A program made the position numbers and the translations under genes. Below are positions 1 through 26,903 of a DNA stretch of 64,000 bases, piece by piece. Source of the stretch: Apostichopus japonicus (lineage: Eukaryota; Echinodermata; Holothuroidea; Aspidochirotida; Stichopodidae); contig NC_092562.1 in the NCBI RefSeq assembly GCF_037975245.1, forward strand, positions 29,093,554 through 29,157,553, in the 5' to 3' direction. The notes under the pieces are model-generated. The model was not told the origin of the DNA, searched no databases, and saw only the letters and a list, made by a program, of their open reading frames with translations. Each line of letters opens with the position of its first letter. Within the stretch, counting starts at the first letter, position 1.

Positions 1-275
1 GAAGTGTTAGCTTAGTGGTTAGCTCAGTGGTTAGCTCAGTGGTTAGCTCAGTGGTTAACGCCGGTGCCTTTCAGTCATAAGGTCCAGAGTTCGAGTCACT
101 CCAAGATTAATGTATGTCGTCCAGTTACAGAGTTGTTGACAAGTGACAATTCATTATTAGGACGTTAAAATATGAATCTGAGAGACTGACTTCGGTCAGC
201 TTGCGGCTTTGATAAGCCAATGATGGCTTTTTCGCGAGTCTCTCTTTGCAGGAGGATCTAAAAAATATATACACA
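1..275 (+). mobile_element. tRNA-derived SINE with expanded box A region
   Basis: A 12-bp unit GTGGTTAGCTCA is repeated about four times at 14-57. It overlaps the tRNA-type box A (TAGCTCAGTGGTTAAC), and a box B-like GAGTTCGAGTCACTCC follows at 88-103. A non-tRNA body with the stem-like TTTGATAAGCCAATGATGGC lies at 210-229. No cloverleaf can be completed, so this is a SINE rather than a tRNA gene. Confidence 0.6.
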
Positions 276-1449
276 CAATACATACATACAGTTCTAGCAA
301 TATTTACGCACAGTTAGATATGGTGCGGTGATATTAGAAAAATATTTGGTGATAAAAATGATAAGATAACATACCGTACGTAGAGTCGTGTATGGGATAT
401 TGTGAAGGAGTGTCACGCCGAAAATTACAATCTGCTCAATATTGGCCTAAGATTACTCATGAAAAAAATACCACTTTACAGAACACTGCCCATGGAAACC
501 AGGAAGCTCTGCCGCACAAACGAAAGGCCAGGTTAACGACTGATGACGTCATAGTAGACAATAGTAGACAACCCTCGGGAATTACTGGTATTTCCCGTTT
601 CAGAAGCGCAACATTACATGACAATACAGGCTTAAACAATTAATACGCCGAACCAAATAGCTTTAAAAAGATACTATGCACGTTAATAGTTACAATACTA
701 ATATCCATCTGAAATCCCAACTTTTGCTTACATTCGCTCTCAAACATATTTGATTGAGAACCTACGAATCCGCCGTTTTCTACAACAGACTTTGTTGCAC
801 TAACTTATTGCGTCAAACAAGTTTATGCGTTATGCTACGCAGTAATAGGCCATCGCGTATTAAGTTTTCTTATCCGCAGAAAGTCTAAGCAAACGGCATA
901 TACACTTATATAGGCTGAAGACTAAAACCGAACACGCACATGTAATCTTTATTTAATTACGGTTTACTGAAACAGCACAAAACCAAGTTACTTCAGTTTA
1001 AGAAGATATTACGTTGTTTTTTAGACTGCAAATTTGCAGAAACAAATTATAGGCGGATGTTATGTGTTTGTGGCTAGTTTTAATGACTACATTGTTGTAA
1101 TGTCATGAAACACAATGTGATATAGGTTTCAACATAACATGCAAGTTCAATGCCTAAACAGCGAAGCTTCACACTAGGTAATTGTAAAAATGACTGTCAC
1201 CTATCACATAGTTCCTGTTGTACATAACATAAATATACTTATTAACATATATACAAATAACCCGTTCGATGCTCAGTTTTAAATGATTGAATCCATCTCT
1301 AACAACCTGTAAAAAAAATGAAGATCGCGTCTAACTCCACGACAGCAAAAACTAAATCGAATTTTAAATTAATTTAAACAGACGTAACCAACCTCTCCGC
1401 CATCCCCGTGCCAAAAATAAAAACCCATGGAATTACTCATTGTACTTAC
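276..1449. other. Intronic/edge sequence without recognised gene
   Basis: AT-rich sequence left of the fibronectin exon. Short ORFs on both strands show no family signal. Further receptor exons would be expected beyond the left border. Confidence 0.5.
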
Positions 1450-17670
<16,221 letters not shown>

Positions 17671-17684
17671 TTTCGTTTCATATT

Positions 17685-17905
17685 CCACTAACGAACTTCT
17701 ACGTGTTGTTCTAATGAGATGGATCCAGCTGAATATTGCATGAACTAAATGCACTGTGAGCTCGATAACCGAAAGCTGTTTGATTTAAAAAGTCAAAAAA
17801 ACAAGACAAACAAGGAAGTTCCTGATCAGCTGGACTGTAATACCGTATGACATGACATGTTAAACGGTCGTTTATGTTTCACATAGTACACTCAAACACG
17901 GTAAG
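17685..17905. promoter_or_regulatory. 5' flank/UTR of Tie-like receptor (duplicated segment, copy 1)
   Basis: Lies directly upstream of the receptor ATG. It is repeated in the same orientation at 18,665-18,870. Shared words include CTACGTGTTGTTCTA, GAGATGGATCCAGCT and AGGAAGTTCCTG. A promoter role is inferred from position only. Confidence 0.5.
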
Positions 17906-18399
17906 TGCTAGATAACAACACTCAACGTGTCATTGTCATGCACTTTGCTATAGTGCCCGAAGAGGGACAGCACCAAAGGTGCAAGTTTAAGCACCAGTGA
18001 CGTGTTATCTGCACATCGGCACTTAGAAGGTGTAATTTAAACACCGGGAAAGTCCAGCGCCCTGCAAACTCTAACAAATAATATTAAACAGAACCTGTTG
18101 GTGTCTCATTCTTGCACTTCTAGGTGCATGGACAAGGATAGCACCAAAGGTGTTAATACTAGCACTTTGTTAACTCGACTTAAATTCCAGCAATTAAGTA
18201 GGTAAATGTTTCGAATGTGTCACCACAAATCAAATTTGATTGATGAGCCTAAGATGTTTACACGGTCAGTAAATAGTGTTATGAAAACAATATATGCATA
18301 TTAAGGCAATAATGTCTTCCTTCCATCTGAATACTCTAAACTGTTGATTGCTTTGACTATCTATGACCCAATACTTCAATTATCTATGTACACTAGATA

Positions 18400-19140
18400 T
18401 ACAAGTGGAATATGCATAGAAGATGCATGAGTTATGTGATAACAGCTTTAGTTTGTTTATCTGAACCAGAAAAGAAGCAAATATTAAACAAATGAGCAGA
18501 ATGAATAAGCCAAGAAGAAAAAATAACAACCATATGAATGTGCAACATATGAGCAACGTTTGCACTCTGGCCTCATAATTTTTTTCATTGCATGACTGTC
18601 CTGAATTTGTCAAGCAGATAATGCAAGTCTAACACAAGATGTAAAGTAAACAGTTTGTCAACTGGCAAGATAAACAAATTTCTACGTGTTGTTCTAGCGA
18701 GATGGATCCAGCTAGATAAGGCATGAACTAAAGTCACTGTGAACTTGATAAACCAAAGCTGTTTGATTAAAAAAGTCAAATAAACAAGACGAACAAGGAA
18801 GTTCCTGGACATCTGGACATTAATATCTCATGAATGTTAAACGGTCGATAACGTATCACATAGTACACTCAATAAGTGTACTATGTAAATCAAGTGTTAG
18901 AAACTTACTCTTAAACTCCTATTGTCTAGCACTCAAAGATGCATGACTGATGTGATATCAGTTTCAGTTTCTTTTCTCTGAAAAAGGAAAAACAACCAAT
19001 ATTAAACAAGTGAGCTGAATGAATAAACCAAGAATAAACATACCAACAATATGAATGTGAAACATACGAGCAAGGTCTGCATTTTGACCTCATTGTTCTC
19101 ATATGCACGACCTGCCAATGCAAGTCTAACACAAAAACTA
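18400..19140 (-). pseudogene. Two decayed copies of a receptor 5' region with leader-like sequence
   Basis: 18,410-18,660 and 18,925-19,155 are related direct repeats. On the minus strand the second copy contains MQTLLVCFTFILLVCLFLVY, a plausible signal peptide, before a stop; the first has GTG in place of that ATG. 18,665-18,870 matches the receptor 5' flank. Together these look like remnants of tandemly duplicated receptor 5' ends, but no later exons are seen. Confidence 0.4.
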
Positions 19141-19339
19141 AAGTAAACAGTTTGTAAAGTAAACGTTGGCTAGCGCCATTTATTGATTATCACGTTTTGT
19201 GTCGATGTCACGTAGGCACGTACGAAAGACAAAAAAAATTGTTTGTAATTAACCTGTGAGATGATAAGCATTTAGTACTCAGGGGTTTACTTTACTCAAT
19301 ACAACAGCGATTCAACCACCAAGTCCTGTGTGTGTCCTG

Positions 19340-21318
19340 CCACATTTGGCGTAGTCAGCAGGATGCTGTTAACCCCTGAATATCATATACTGTACCATGG
19401 AAGAACTATCACCGGATCAGATGAGATTGGAGTTGCATAAGCTGGGGATGCCTTGGAGCAAGATAAGCTAGTCTCAATAACGGCTTATGCAGAGGCAGAA
19501 TATCTACGTCAACAAAGCCCAGCAGAGAAAGGAGACATCCGAGCTGTTTCAATGAAGGAATGCATCCACCATCGGTTGGCAGGACAAGTTCTTCGATAGA
19601 CCAACCGAGGGGGGGGGGGGGATCCTACCACCAATGAGTGGATTCAAGATGTGGAGAATCAGATGGAGTTACGTCAACTCGGGAAAAGGGACAGAGCAAG
19701 CCTCATATACTTAACCACCTGGGTGGAAACGCATGAAGTGAGATTATGGGAAGAGATATGGATGTACAGGAAGACCCCAGCAAGATATTTTTTACATTGA
19801 GTAAGGTATTTTGGGATGGGACACTCTGTTTCAGTTTCAACAACACTTCTTCTTCCTCTTGCCAGTGGGACGGTGGGGAATGGAATGTTCACTATAATTG
19901 GTGGTCTCTCTAAAACGGCATGTCGCTGCTTGCCAGGAGGTGGCGGGTATGTTGCCTGGTCACTGCTCTCTACTTGTCAGAGCAGTTGGGAAATGCCCAG
20001 AGATAAAGGTAGAATATGAGTCGTTACTCATCAGATGTCTTATCGAGACTGGTGCTGAAGTTTCAACCATTGCTGAGTCATTTTTTTGAGCACCTGGCTC
20101 AAGGTGATGAACCTATGGGCATCTAGGCTTTCCTGAAGATAAGAGCTCCTGAGGTACAATTACTATATCTGGGTTATGTTGAGATGTCAATTTCTGTAAT
20201 GGGGCATCATTTTCCGGTTATGGGTTTTATGGTAGTAAAGGACTCACACAATGCAGACTTTGCTGAAAAGAAAAAGAGTGTGCCAGGACTCTTAGGATGT
20301 AACATTCTTAGAGATATGCAGAGATCCTTGCAGGATGAACTCAACAAAAGATGTAAAAGGGATTCCCCTTGAGCGCAAAGTGGCTATCGGGGAGCAGCTT
20401 CATGCAAGTCAGAGGGAAGACTTGAGTTATCTGTTGAACAGGTATAATGATGTGTTCATTTAGCATGAAGGTGACCTTGGTTTATGCGAAGAGGTTGAGC
20501 ACCGGATCATATTACTGGATGATAAACCAGTCAAAGTACCTCACAGAAGAATGCCACCTCATTGATGGAAAGAATTACGCGACCATCTCCAGCAACTGCT
20601 GTCCAGGAAAATAATAAGGGAATCATCCCTGCCGTATGCATCCTCAGTAGTGCTAGTGCGCGAAAAGGACAACAGTCTGAGAATGTGCATATATTATGGA
20701 GCTCTATATGGAAAGACCCACCGAGATGCCTATCCTATCTCAATGATTGAGGAAGCCCTGGAGCACTTAAAGGAGCTACCTACTTCTGTAGTCTTCACCT
20801 GGCTCATGGTTATCATCAGGTGCCAGTTGCTGAGACAGATATAGAGAAGACTGCTTACCGAGTGGGAACTGGAGGCCTATATGAATTCACAAGGATGCCG
20901 TTCGGACTAACAAACGCTCCAGCAACGTTCATGCGCTTCATGGATAAATTTTCGGGGACCAGAACTTCCAGACGGTCCTCATCTACCTGGACGATATTCT
21001 TGTGTATGGGCGTACATATGATGAAACAAAACAACGACTTGAGCTGGTGTTAAGTAGATTGCGATCATTCAATCTCAAAGTCAAGCCTGAGAAGTGCCAT
21101 CTCTTCAAGGAGAAGCTAACATATTTTGGTCACATCGTCAGCATGGATGGTGTTCTGACCCTGAGAAAACTCGTGTCTTTCAAGATTGGCAAAGGCCCCA
21201 AAAGGAGAGAGATGTAAGTGGCCTAGCAAGTTACTACAGACGTTCATTCCCTAACTTTGCTAACATTGCAGTTCCTCTGCATGCCTTGACAGGCTGTAAG
21301 AAAGCCAAAGGAAAGTGA
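19340..21318 (+). mobile_element. Decayed Ty3/gypsy LTR retrotransposon (gag-protease-RT)
   Basis: TTTGGCGTAGTCAGCAGGAT at about 19,350 resembles the leader after a gypsy 5' LTR. A gag-like ATG follows at 19,397. Around 20,040 a protease motif reads CLIETGAEVSTIAESFF, with Glu in place of the catalytic Asp. RT motifs are [17 protein letters not shown] near 20,895 and [11 protein letters not shown] near 20,975; then LASYYRRSFPNFA and PLHALTG mark the RT end. Several frameshifts and stops; RNase H, integrase and 3' LTR are absent. Inactive. Confidence 0.85.
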
Positions 21319-22435
21319 AACAAATTAATTATCTCTATGTGAATTTCCTCTGGAATGAGGTTCATGTCTGGTACAATAATAATGTTAGAGCACGTAAAGT
21401 ACAGGTAACTTATACCGTGTGACGTTCAAATTGTTCACAATTCTTTCTTAGTAGCAATTGTAATCAAAGTAATAATCTGCCTCAAAATGTTGCGAACTCC
21501 ATTTTAAATTTTCACCGCAGCTGTCTAAATAACACGACATTATTAAAGGATTAGGGTTTTTATTATTGTAGCACCTCAATTTTTTTTAGTGTTTATCATA
21601 TCAATTTATGAAAATGTTTCATATTGAAGCCTAAGATAATTCAGGAAGAATGAAATGTTGGCAAAATAAGCAATCACTCGGAAAAATTAAACACGTATGC
21701 AGTTTAGTTTAGTTATGACGTATATATGAGAGCCCGCAAAGGGAGGGGGAAATCAAAGCAGTGAAAAAAGCGAGACATTTCTCAAAATGCTACAGCATCC
21801 GGGGGATTCTCTTCCTGAACCCCCCACTGTTTTTTTTAAGTTCCAATGCATTCCAAATAAATTAAACTGCTCTCTGAAATTGTTTGTTTTAAAGTCACTA
21901 TGACAGAAATTATAATATCTGAAAAGTGAAATTTTTTAGACAAAGTCCCCAAGACTCTTACCAGGACTAAGGATATTTCCGGAGAAACCTAAGTCCTCTT
22001 TATGATATGTATTTTAGTACTTTATATTCACTTAGAGAGAACAAGAAGTCACAGAACAATGTGGCATCCGGCTTCTCCCTCTGTATTTACCGCCAAGTGT
22101 GTAAGGTTACGTAAATAAATTATTAGTAATTTATTCTTCTTTCTGTTATGTACTGCTGTGTTTCTAAATTGCTATCAGACGCCAAAAACTATGTGAGAAA
22201 ATTCTGCAGCTTCGGTATTAAGTTGGAGGGAGAGGGTGGGACCTCGGCCCATCCCTGTTATCCTATAACCAATAACAGTGAACAAAAATATCGCAATCCA
22301 TATCCCACACAGAGACTGCATCATACATTCTGCTGTAGATTCCTGTTAGAAATGTTTTCTGTAATATACGATCTCTTCAAGGACAAGAGGACAAAAATAT
22401 CCGGCCAAAGCTGCAGCCAAAATCTCCGAAACACG
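21319..22435. other. Intergenic sequence, nothing recognised
   Basis: AT-rich sequence between the gypsy remnant and the TTTTACC arrays. I see no gene, RNA or transposon end. Confidence 0.4.
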
Positions 22436-23040
22436 CCCAGGAAAAAAACTTACCTCAAATTTACCGCGGTATCGTACCACACTTTTACCCCGGTAAAACC
22501 GGGGTAAAAACGTGGTAATTTGTTGTACATTACCGCGGTGTTTTGGCCCTATGGACGCGGTAAACCGCGGTTTACCGCAGTAAATTACCACAAATTTACC
22601 ATGGTTTTATCTCACTTTTACCGCAATTTTACCGCAATTTACCACGGTGTTACCATACTTTTACCGCGCTTTTACTACGCTTTTACCCCAAATTTACCAC
22701 AGTTTTACCGTCCTTTTACCCCCATTTTACCGTATATTTACCACGCTTTTTCCTTAGTTTTACCTCAATTTACCATATTTTACCACGCTTTTACCACAGT
22801 TTACCGTTCTTTTACCCCAATTTTACCCTAGATTGACCACGCATTTACTACACTTTTACCCTAAATTTACCAGTTTTACCGTTCTTTTCCCCAATTTTAC
22901 CGTAGATTTACCACGCTTTTACCTTAGTTTTACCTCAATTTACCATACTTTTACCACGCTGTTACCCCAATTTTACCGTAGATTTACTACGCTTTTACCT
23001 TAGTTTTACCTCAATTTACCATGATTTTACACTAATTGTA
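22436..23040. repeat. TTTTACC-word array 1
   Basis: Nearly continuous words of the form TTTTACC plus 3-5 variable bases, grading at the left into self-complementary TTTACCGCGGTAAA blocks. Longer units around 75 bp (TTTTACCGTAGATTTACCAC...) recur at the right. Confidence 0.85.
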
Positions 23041-23360
23041 GGACAGTTTACCTGATTTTGTCCTAACTTCAATTAGCATGTGTACCATATATTTCTTTGA
23101 ATTTCACCCATCAGTGTACTGTATCATAATTTGGCTATATGCCTTTATCCTTATTGTAATGGTTGTATGCCAGACATGTAAGTCCTCAGTTGTAGAATGC
23201 AACAGTTTTTAATTCATCAAATCCATGGAGGTTTCATACATAAGAAAGCTTTGTTTAATTTCAATTACCCTAGATGGTATGATTCCTGACTCTATTCTTT
23301 TGACTTAACTGGTAGTCCAGATTGGACTTTTGATCTCTTATTGATATGATATGATATGAT
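23041..23360 (+). mobile_element. Possible LINE 3' tail ending in (TGATA)n
   Basis: Non-coding sequence that ends with four copies of TGATA/GATAT at about 23,341-23,360. Such pentamer tails are common at LINE 3' ends. No coding part is attached. Confidence 0.35.
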
Positions 23361-23364
23361 ACAC

Positions 23365-23640
23365 CTCGTATTACGCTTCCACCCGAAGGTGCTTCAGCAG
23401 ACTAAGGAAATCCTTAGTCGGAAATTTTTGAGGTTCCAAGTTTTTGTGCGTGGAAGGACACCGGCGAATCTCGCCTTCTCTTTTCGAATAGTGCCCGGAA
23501 GTAACGAGGCAGGGGTGTGTAGTCCTGCTCCCGGGACCGCAATTTAACGTCCCCTCCGAAGGACGTGAATACCGCTTTCCACGTGTAGCCACTTTCCTAC
23601 CACGGGAAAGGAGCGGGTGAAAATTGGTGTCAGTGTCGAC
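23365..23640. repeat. GC-rich block, possible dispersed repeat
   Basis: Clearly more GC-rich than its surroundings and sharply bounded. Contains self-complementary words (CTAAGGAAATCCTTAG). No domain in either translation. I cannot classify it. Confidence 0.3.
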
Positions 23641-24059
23641 ACCTTATTGTTCTCAAAGACTTTAAATGGAAAGAGTACTTAGACTTGCCAAGTCCTTTAA
23701 TGGACCTGACAGAGAATACCCAAATCTGAGGACACTGATTGGTCAATTTTTGTGTGCCACAGTGTTGAGGCACAGAAGCTATGCCTTATGTGTGCTAGTT
23801 TATATAGTTCTTTTTTCATTTTAAAGGCTTTTAGGTTCTCCCTAATAATGAAAAAAGAATTAATTGTTGTCTCCTCTCAAATATATCAGGGATTCCATGA
23901 AGGAATTCTCTATGTATCTATCCTCTGCTTGGTTTTTTTTAGGAAAAGAGATGCATACTATAACATATAAGAATAGCAGTTTGTCTCTCTTCTTTATTCA
24001 ACTCATATCCACAAGAAATTTATATTGCCACATTAAGATATGAATAGAACAAAAGGTTT

Positions 24060-24870
24060 GTCATATCAGTATTGCAAAAATATGGGACAAAATCATGGAA
24101 AATTGCTGTAAATGTACCATCATGTTTCATAGTGTGACCCATATATGTTCTACTGTGGTAAAATCATGGTACAATTATGGTAAATTTACCACAGTATAAT
24201 TGCACCGTATAGTTTTACCCTATTTTTACTGTGGTTAATCATGGCACAATTGTAGGAATTTCACATATGTAGTTTATGTACCATATAAACTTACCCTACT
24301 TTTACTACAGTAATATCATGGTAAAACTATGGTAAATTTACCGTAGTAAATGTACCGCGCTTTTACCCTACTTTTACCGCGGTAATACCATGGTAAAAAC
24401 TGTGGTTAATTTGCCGTAGTTAATGTACTGCACTTTTACCCTACTTATACCGCGGTAATATCATGGTAAAACTGCGGTAAATATACCGCGGTAAATGTAC
24501 CACAGTTTTACCCTACTTTTACCGCGGTAATACCATGGTAAAACTGTGGTAAATTTACCGTAGTAAATGTACCACACTTTTACCGCGGTAATACCATGGT
24601 AAAACTGCGGTAAATTTACCGCAGTAAATGTACCACACTTTTACCCTACTTATACCGCGGTAGTATCATGGTAAAACTGTGGTAAATTTACCGCAGTAAA
24701 TGTACCGCACTTTTACCATACTTTTACCGCGGTAATACCATGGTAAAACTGCGGTAAATGTACCGCGGTTGATTTTACCACAATTTTACCACACATTTAC
24801 CCTATTTACCACACATTTGCCATAGTCTACCGTGGTAAAATTAGGGTACATTTTTTGCTGGGCGGCAGGG
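24060..24870. repeat. TTTTACC-word array 2, about 72-bp tandem unit
   Basis: Six to seven tandem copies, clearest at 24,270-24,770, with the words TTTTACCCTACTTTTACCGC, GGTAATACCATGGTAAAACT and GCGGTAAATTTACCGCAG. Every unit contains several palindromes (TTTACCGCGGTAAA, ACCATGGT). Confidence 0.9.
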
Positions 24871-25147
24871 GTTTGAAGTAAGTTCTAGATAACTGTAATT
24901 CTTCTTTCCAACTTGAGATGCTACGTGCTTTAAATTCGCTAGACGGGGGAATAACAAGCATATCAGCAAATGCCAGAGATTCCAAGGGAACACGCCCTGG
25001 ACCCTCACTGGGGCTTTGAAATACATTCCCAAGAATTGATTTTCTCTCTCTCTCACAAGTATTTTAAGCTTGCTACGAGAGAGAGCAAGAAATATCTAAT
25101 AAAGCTGCAGACCTCCCGGCCCACCCTCCTTCACCCGATCACCCCCC

Positions 25148-26233
25148 CAGTGGCGGCGGAACCGGGGGGGCTTGGGGGGCTCAGCCCCCCCAACGAAAAA
25201 GTTGAGGGGGCAAATGCATGATAAGCCCCCCAATATTTACCAAGGCTCCGAAACGTGCATCTGCCCATTTTTCAATGCATACTTGTCGATCTGTCCGATG
25301 CACACGTATACTATATAGGTGCAATAATTTTAGTAATTGCTGGGGCACCCTCGGCCCGTCCCCTGGCTATAGACTACATTGTCACCCCAACCGCGTCTTC
25401 ACGCCCCGTGAAAAGTGGAAGCAGTGAGTGTGAGTACCAGTAAGCGTAACACAACTTCGTCTTAGGCCAATGACTTGCCTCATTTCAGCCAGTTCTCCAA
25501 CATCCCCTTACTTAGTGGCGGAGCGTCCATATATACAGTCAGGGGCGGATGCCCCCCCCCCCCCTGACAGACTCAAATGGACTGCTGGCGTCCTTTTCAG
25601 CTGTTCACTATACTTTTTACTTATTCGCTATTGTTGACTATTTTATTGCGCTCTCATATACCTATTGACATTTGTCATATTCTGTTGGTGTAATTTTCCG
25701 ACAAAATGGCGACGACACCTATTTATTCTCCGTTTATCTGCAAATTAGCAAGGCCCGGAAAGGGTCATTTCCTGCAATCTTAGGGAGTATCTTTACTCAA
25801 AATTTTTCTGTACGCTCCGCGCCAACCTGTGGTGGCGCTCCGCTTAGATAGTGTCGAAAGCGCCCCTACAGACCATTCTTGCCCCCCCCCCTCCGACCAA
25901 TACCCCTAGCTCCGCCACTGCCCTTACTACACTCAAAAACGTCTTTGCGTGTACACTACGAGTATAATAGCTAACACCATCGAATATACAAATTACAATG
26001 TTTTTACAGACTTTTACGTGCAATCTGAGAAATTGCAGACTTGAGACCCATATTTTAGGGCTAGGTATTCGCAGCATAAAACACACGGGAAGTGCCGTTT
26101 CCGGCCAACTAGGGGTTTGAAATAACCCAAAATTTTCTTGTTCGCTCCGCGCCAACTGATGGTGGCGCTCCGCTTAGATAGTCTCCACACATTAGCCCCC
26201 CAATAATTTGTCCGTTCCGCCGCGCCTGCCCCC
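25148..26233. mobile_element. hAT-type element C, host of a nested insertion
   Basis: Left end CAGTGGCGGCGGAACCGGGG and right end (other strand) CAGGCGCGGCGGAACGGAC are inverted repeats. Flanks CACCCCCC and CCCCCCCC match 7 of 8 but are low complexity. It carries the family core at about 26,141-26,180 and is split by copy B. Confidence 0.65.
25513..25920. mobile_element. hAT-type MITE B nested in element C
   Basis: Ends TAGTGGCGGAGCG and CTAGCTCCGCCACTG. Perfect 8-bp target duplication CCCTTACT at 25505-25512 and 25921-25928. Family core at 25,811-25,850. It inserted after element C. Confidence 0.85.
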
Positions 26234-26471
26234 CCCCCCATTGCTTTAAAGTATATGCGGGAGACATTTAGTTCCTCTCTCTCATATGTAATTCTGTGCT
26301 TTAACGAGAATACGAGCAGAGAAAGATTTGTTTTCTTCTACTAAATTTTTGTTTGATTAAATCCGTGTGATAAATTTCCGAAATTCGAATAAGAGGGTGC
26401 CGGTCTGCAAACCTGACGTGTTCATTGCAGGATTATTGGTTCTATAATATGTCAGTTTGGACGTATGTTCA

Positions 26472-26499
26472 AACCACTGATCTGTACAGATCAGTGGTT
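26472..26499. repeat. Perfect 28-bp palindrome
   Basis: AACCACTGATCTGT followed at once by its exact reverse complement, no loop. It lies about 385 bp upstream of the proposed CLPP start codon. Confidence 0.9.
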
Positions 26500-26882
26500 C
26501 AAACTGATGATTTATAAAAACTTTGCTCGGATGAAAGTGGCTTGCATTTTGAGAGAAATTCAAGAAAAGGATGAACCATTCTGTTTCTTTTTACCTTAAC
26601 GTCTCTTTGATAAATGAGTGACCAATGGGACTTTGCATGATGTCTATACACTATTATTAGCTGGTGTTATGGCTTTTTGAAGATGACGTAGTGGTTAGTT
26701 TTGTTTTATACTACCTCTTCCTCATTTCTTTCATTACGTAATATAATAAAGTGACAAACTTTCTAGAAACGGTTCTTATTACATAGGCCTAAATGATTCA
26801 GAAATAACTTCGTTGCATGATAATATTTAACATATTGGTGTATTAAATTCAACATAGAACGGAAGATCGGGACTCATTCAAC

Positions 26883-26903
26883 ATGAACATTCTCAAATCG
26901 ACA
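26883..26903 (+). CDS. CLPP: CLPP exon 1 (proposed, start codon)
   Basis: ATG AAC ATT CTC AAA TCG ACA, then the donor GTGAGT, phase 0. It fits the phase-0 exon 2 and supplies a start that exon 2 lacks. Another upstream first exon cannot be excluded. Confidence 0.45.

Noticed and set aside
1-110. Functional tRNA gene
   Set aside because: Box A and box B exist but the acceptor and anticodon stems cannot be formed and box A is multiplied; a SINE explains it better.
22520-22831. 103-codon ORF rich in Phe-Tyr-His
   Set aside because: Translation of TTTTACC words.
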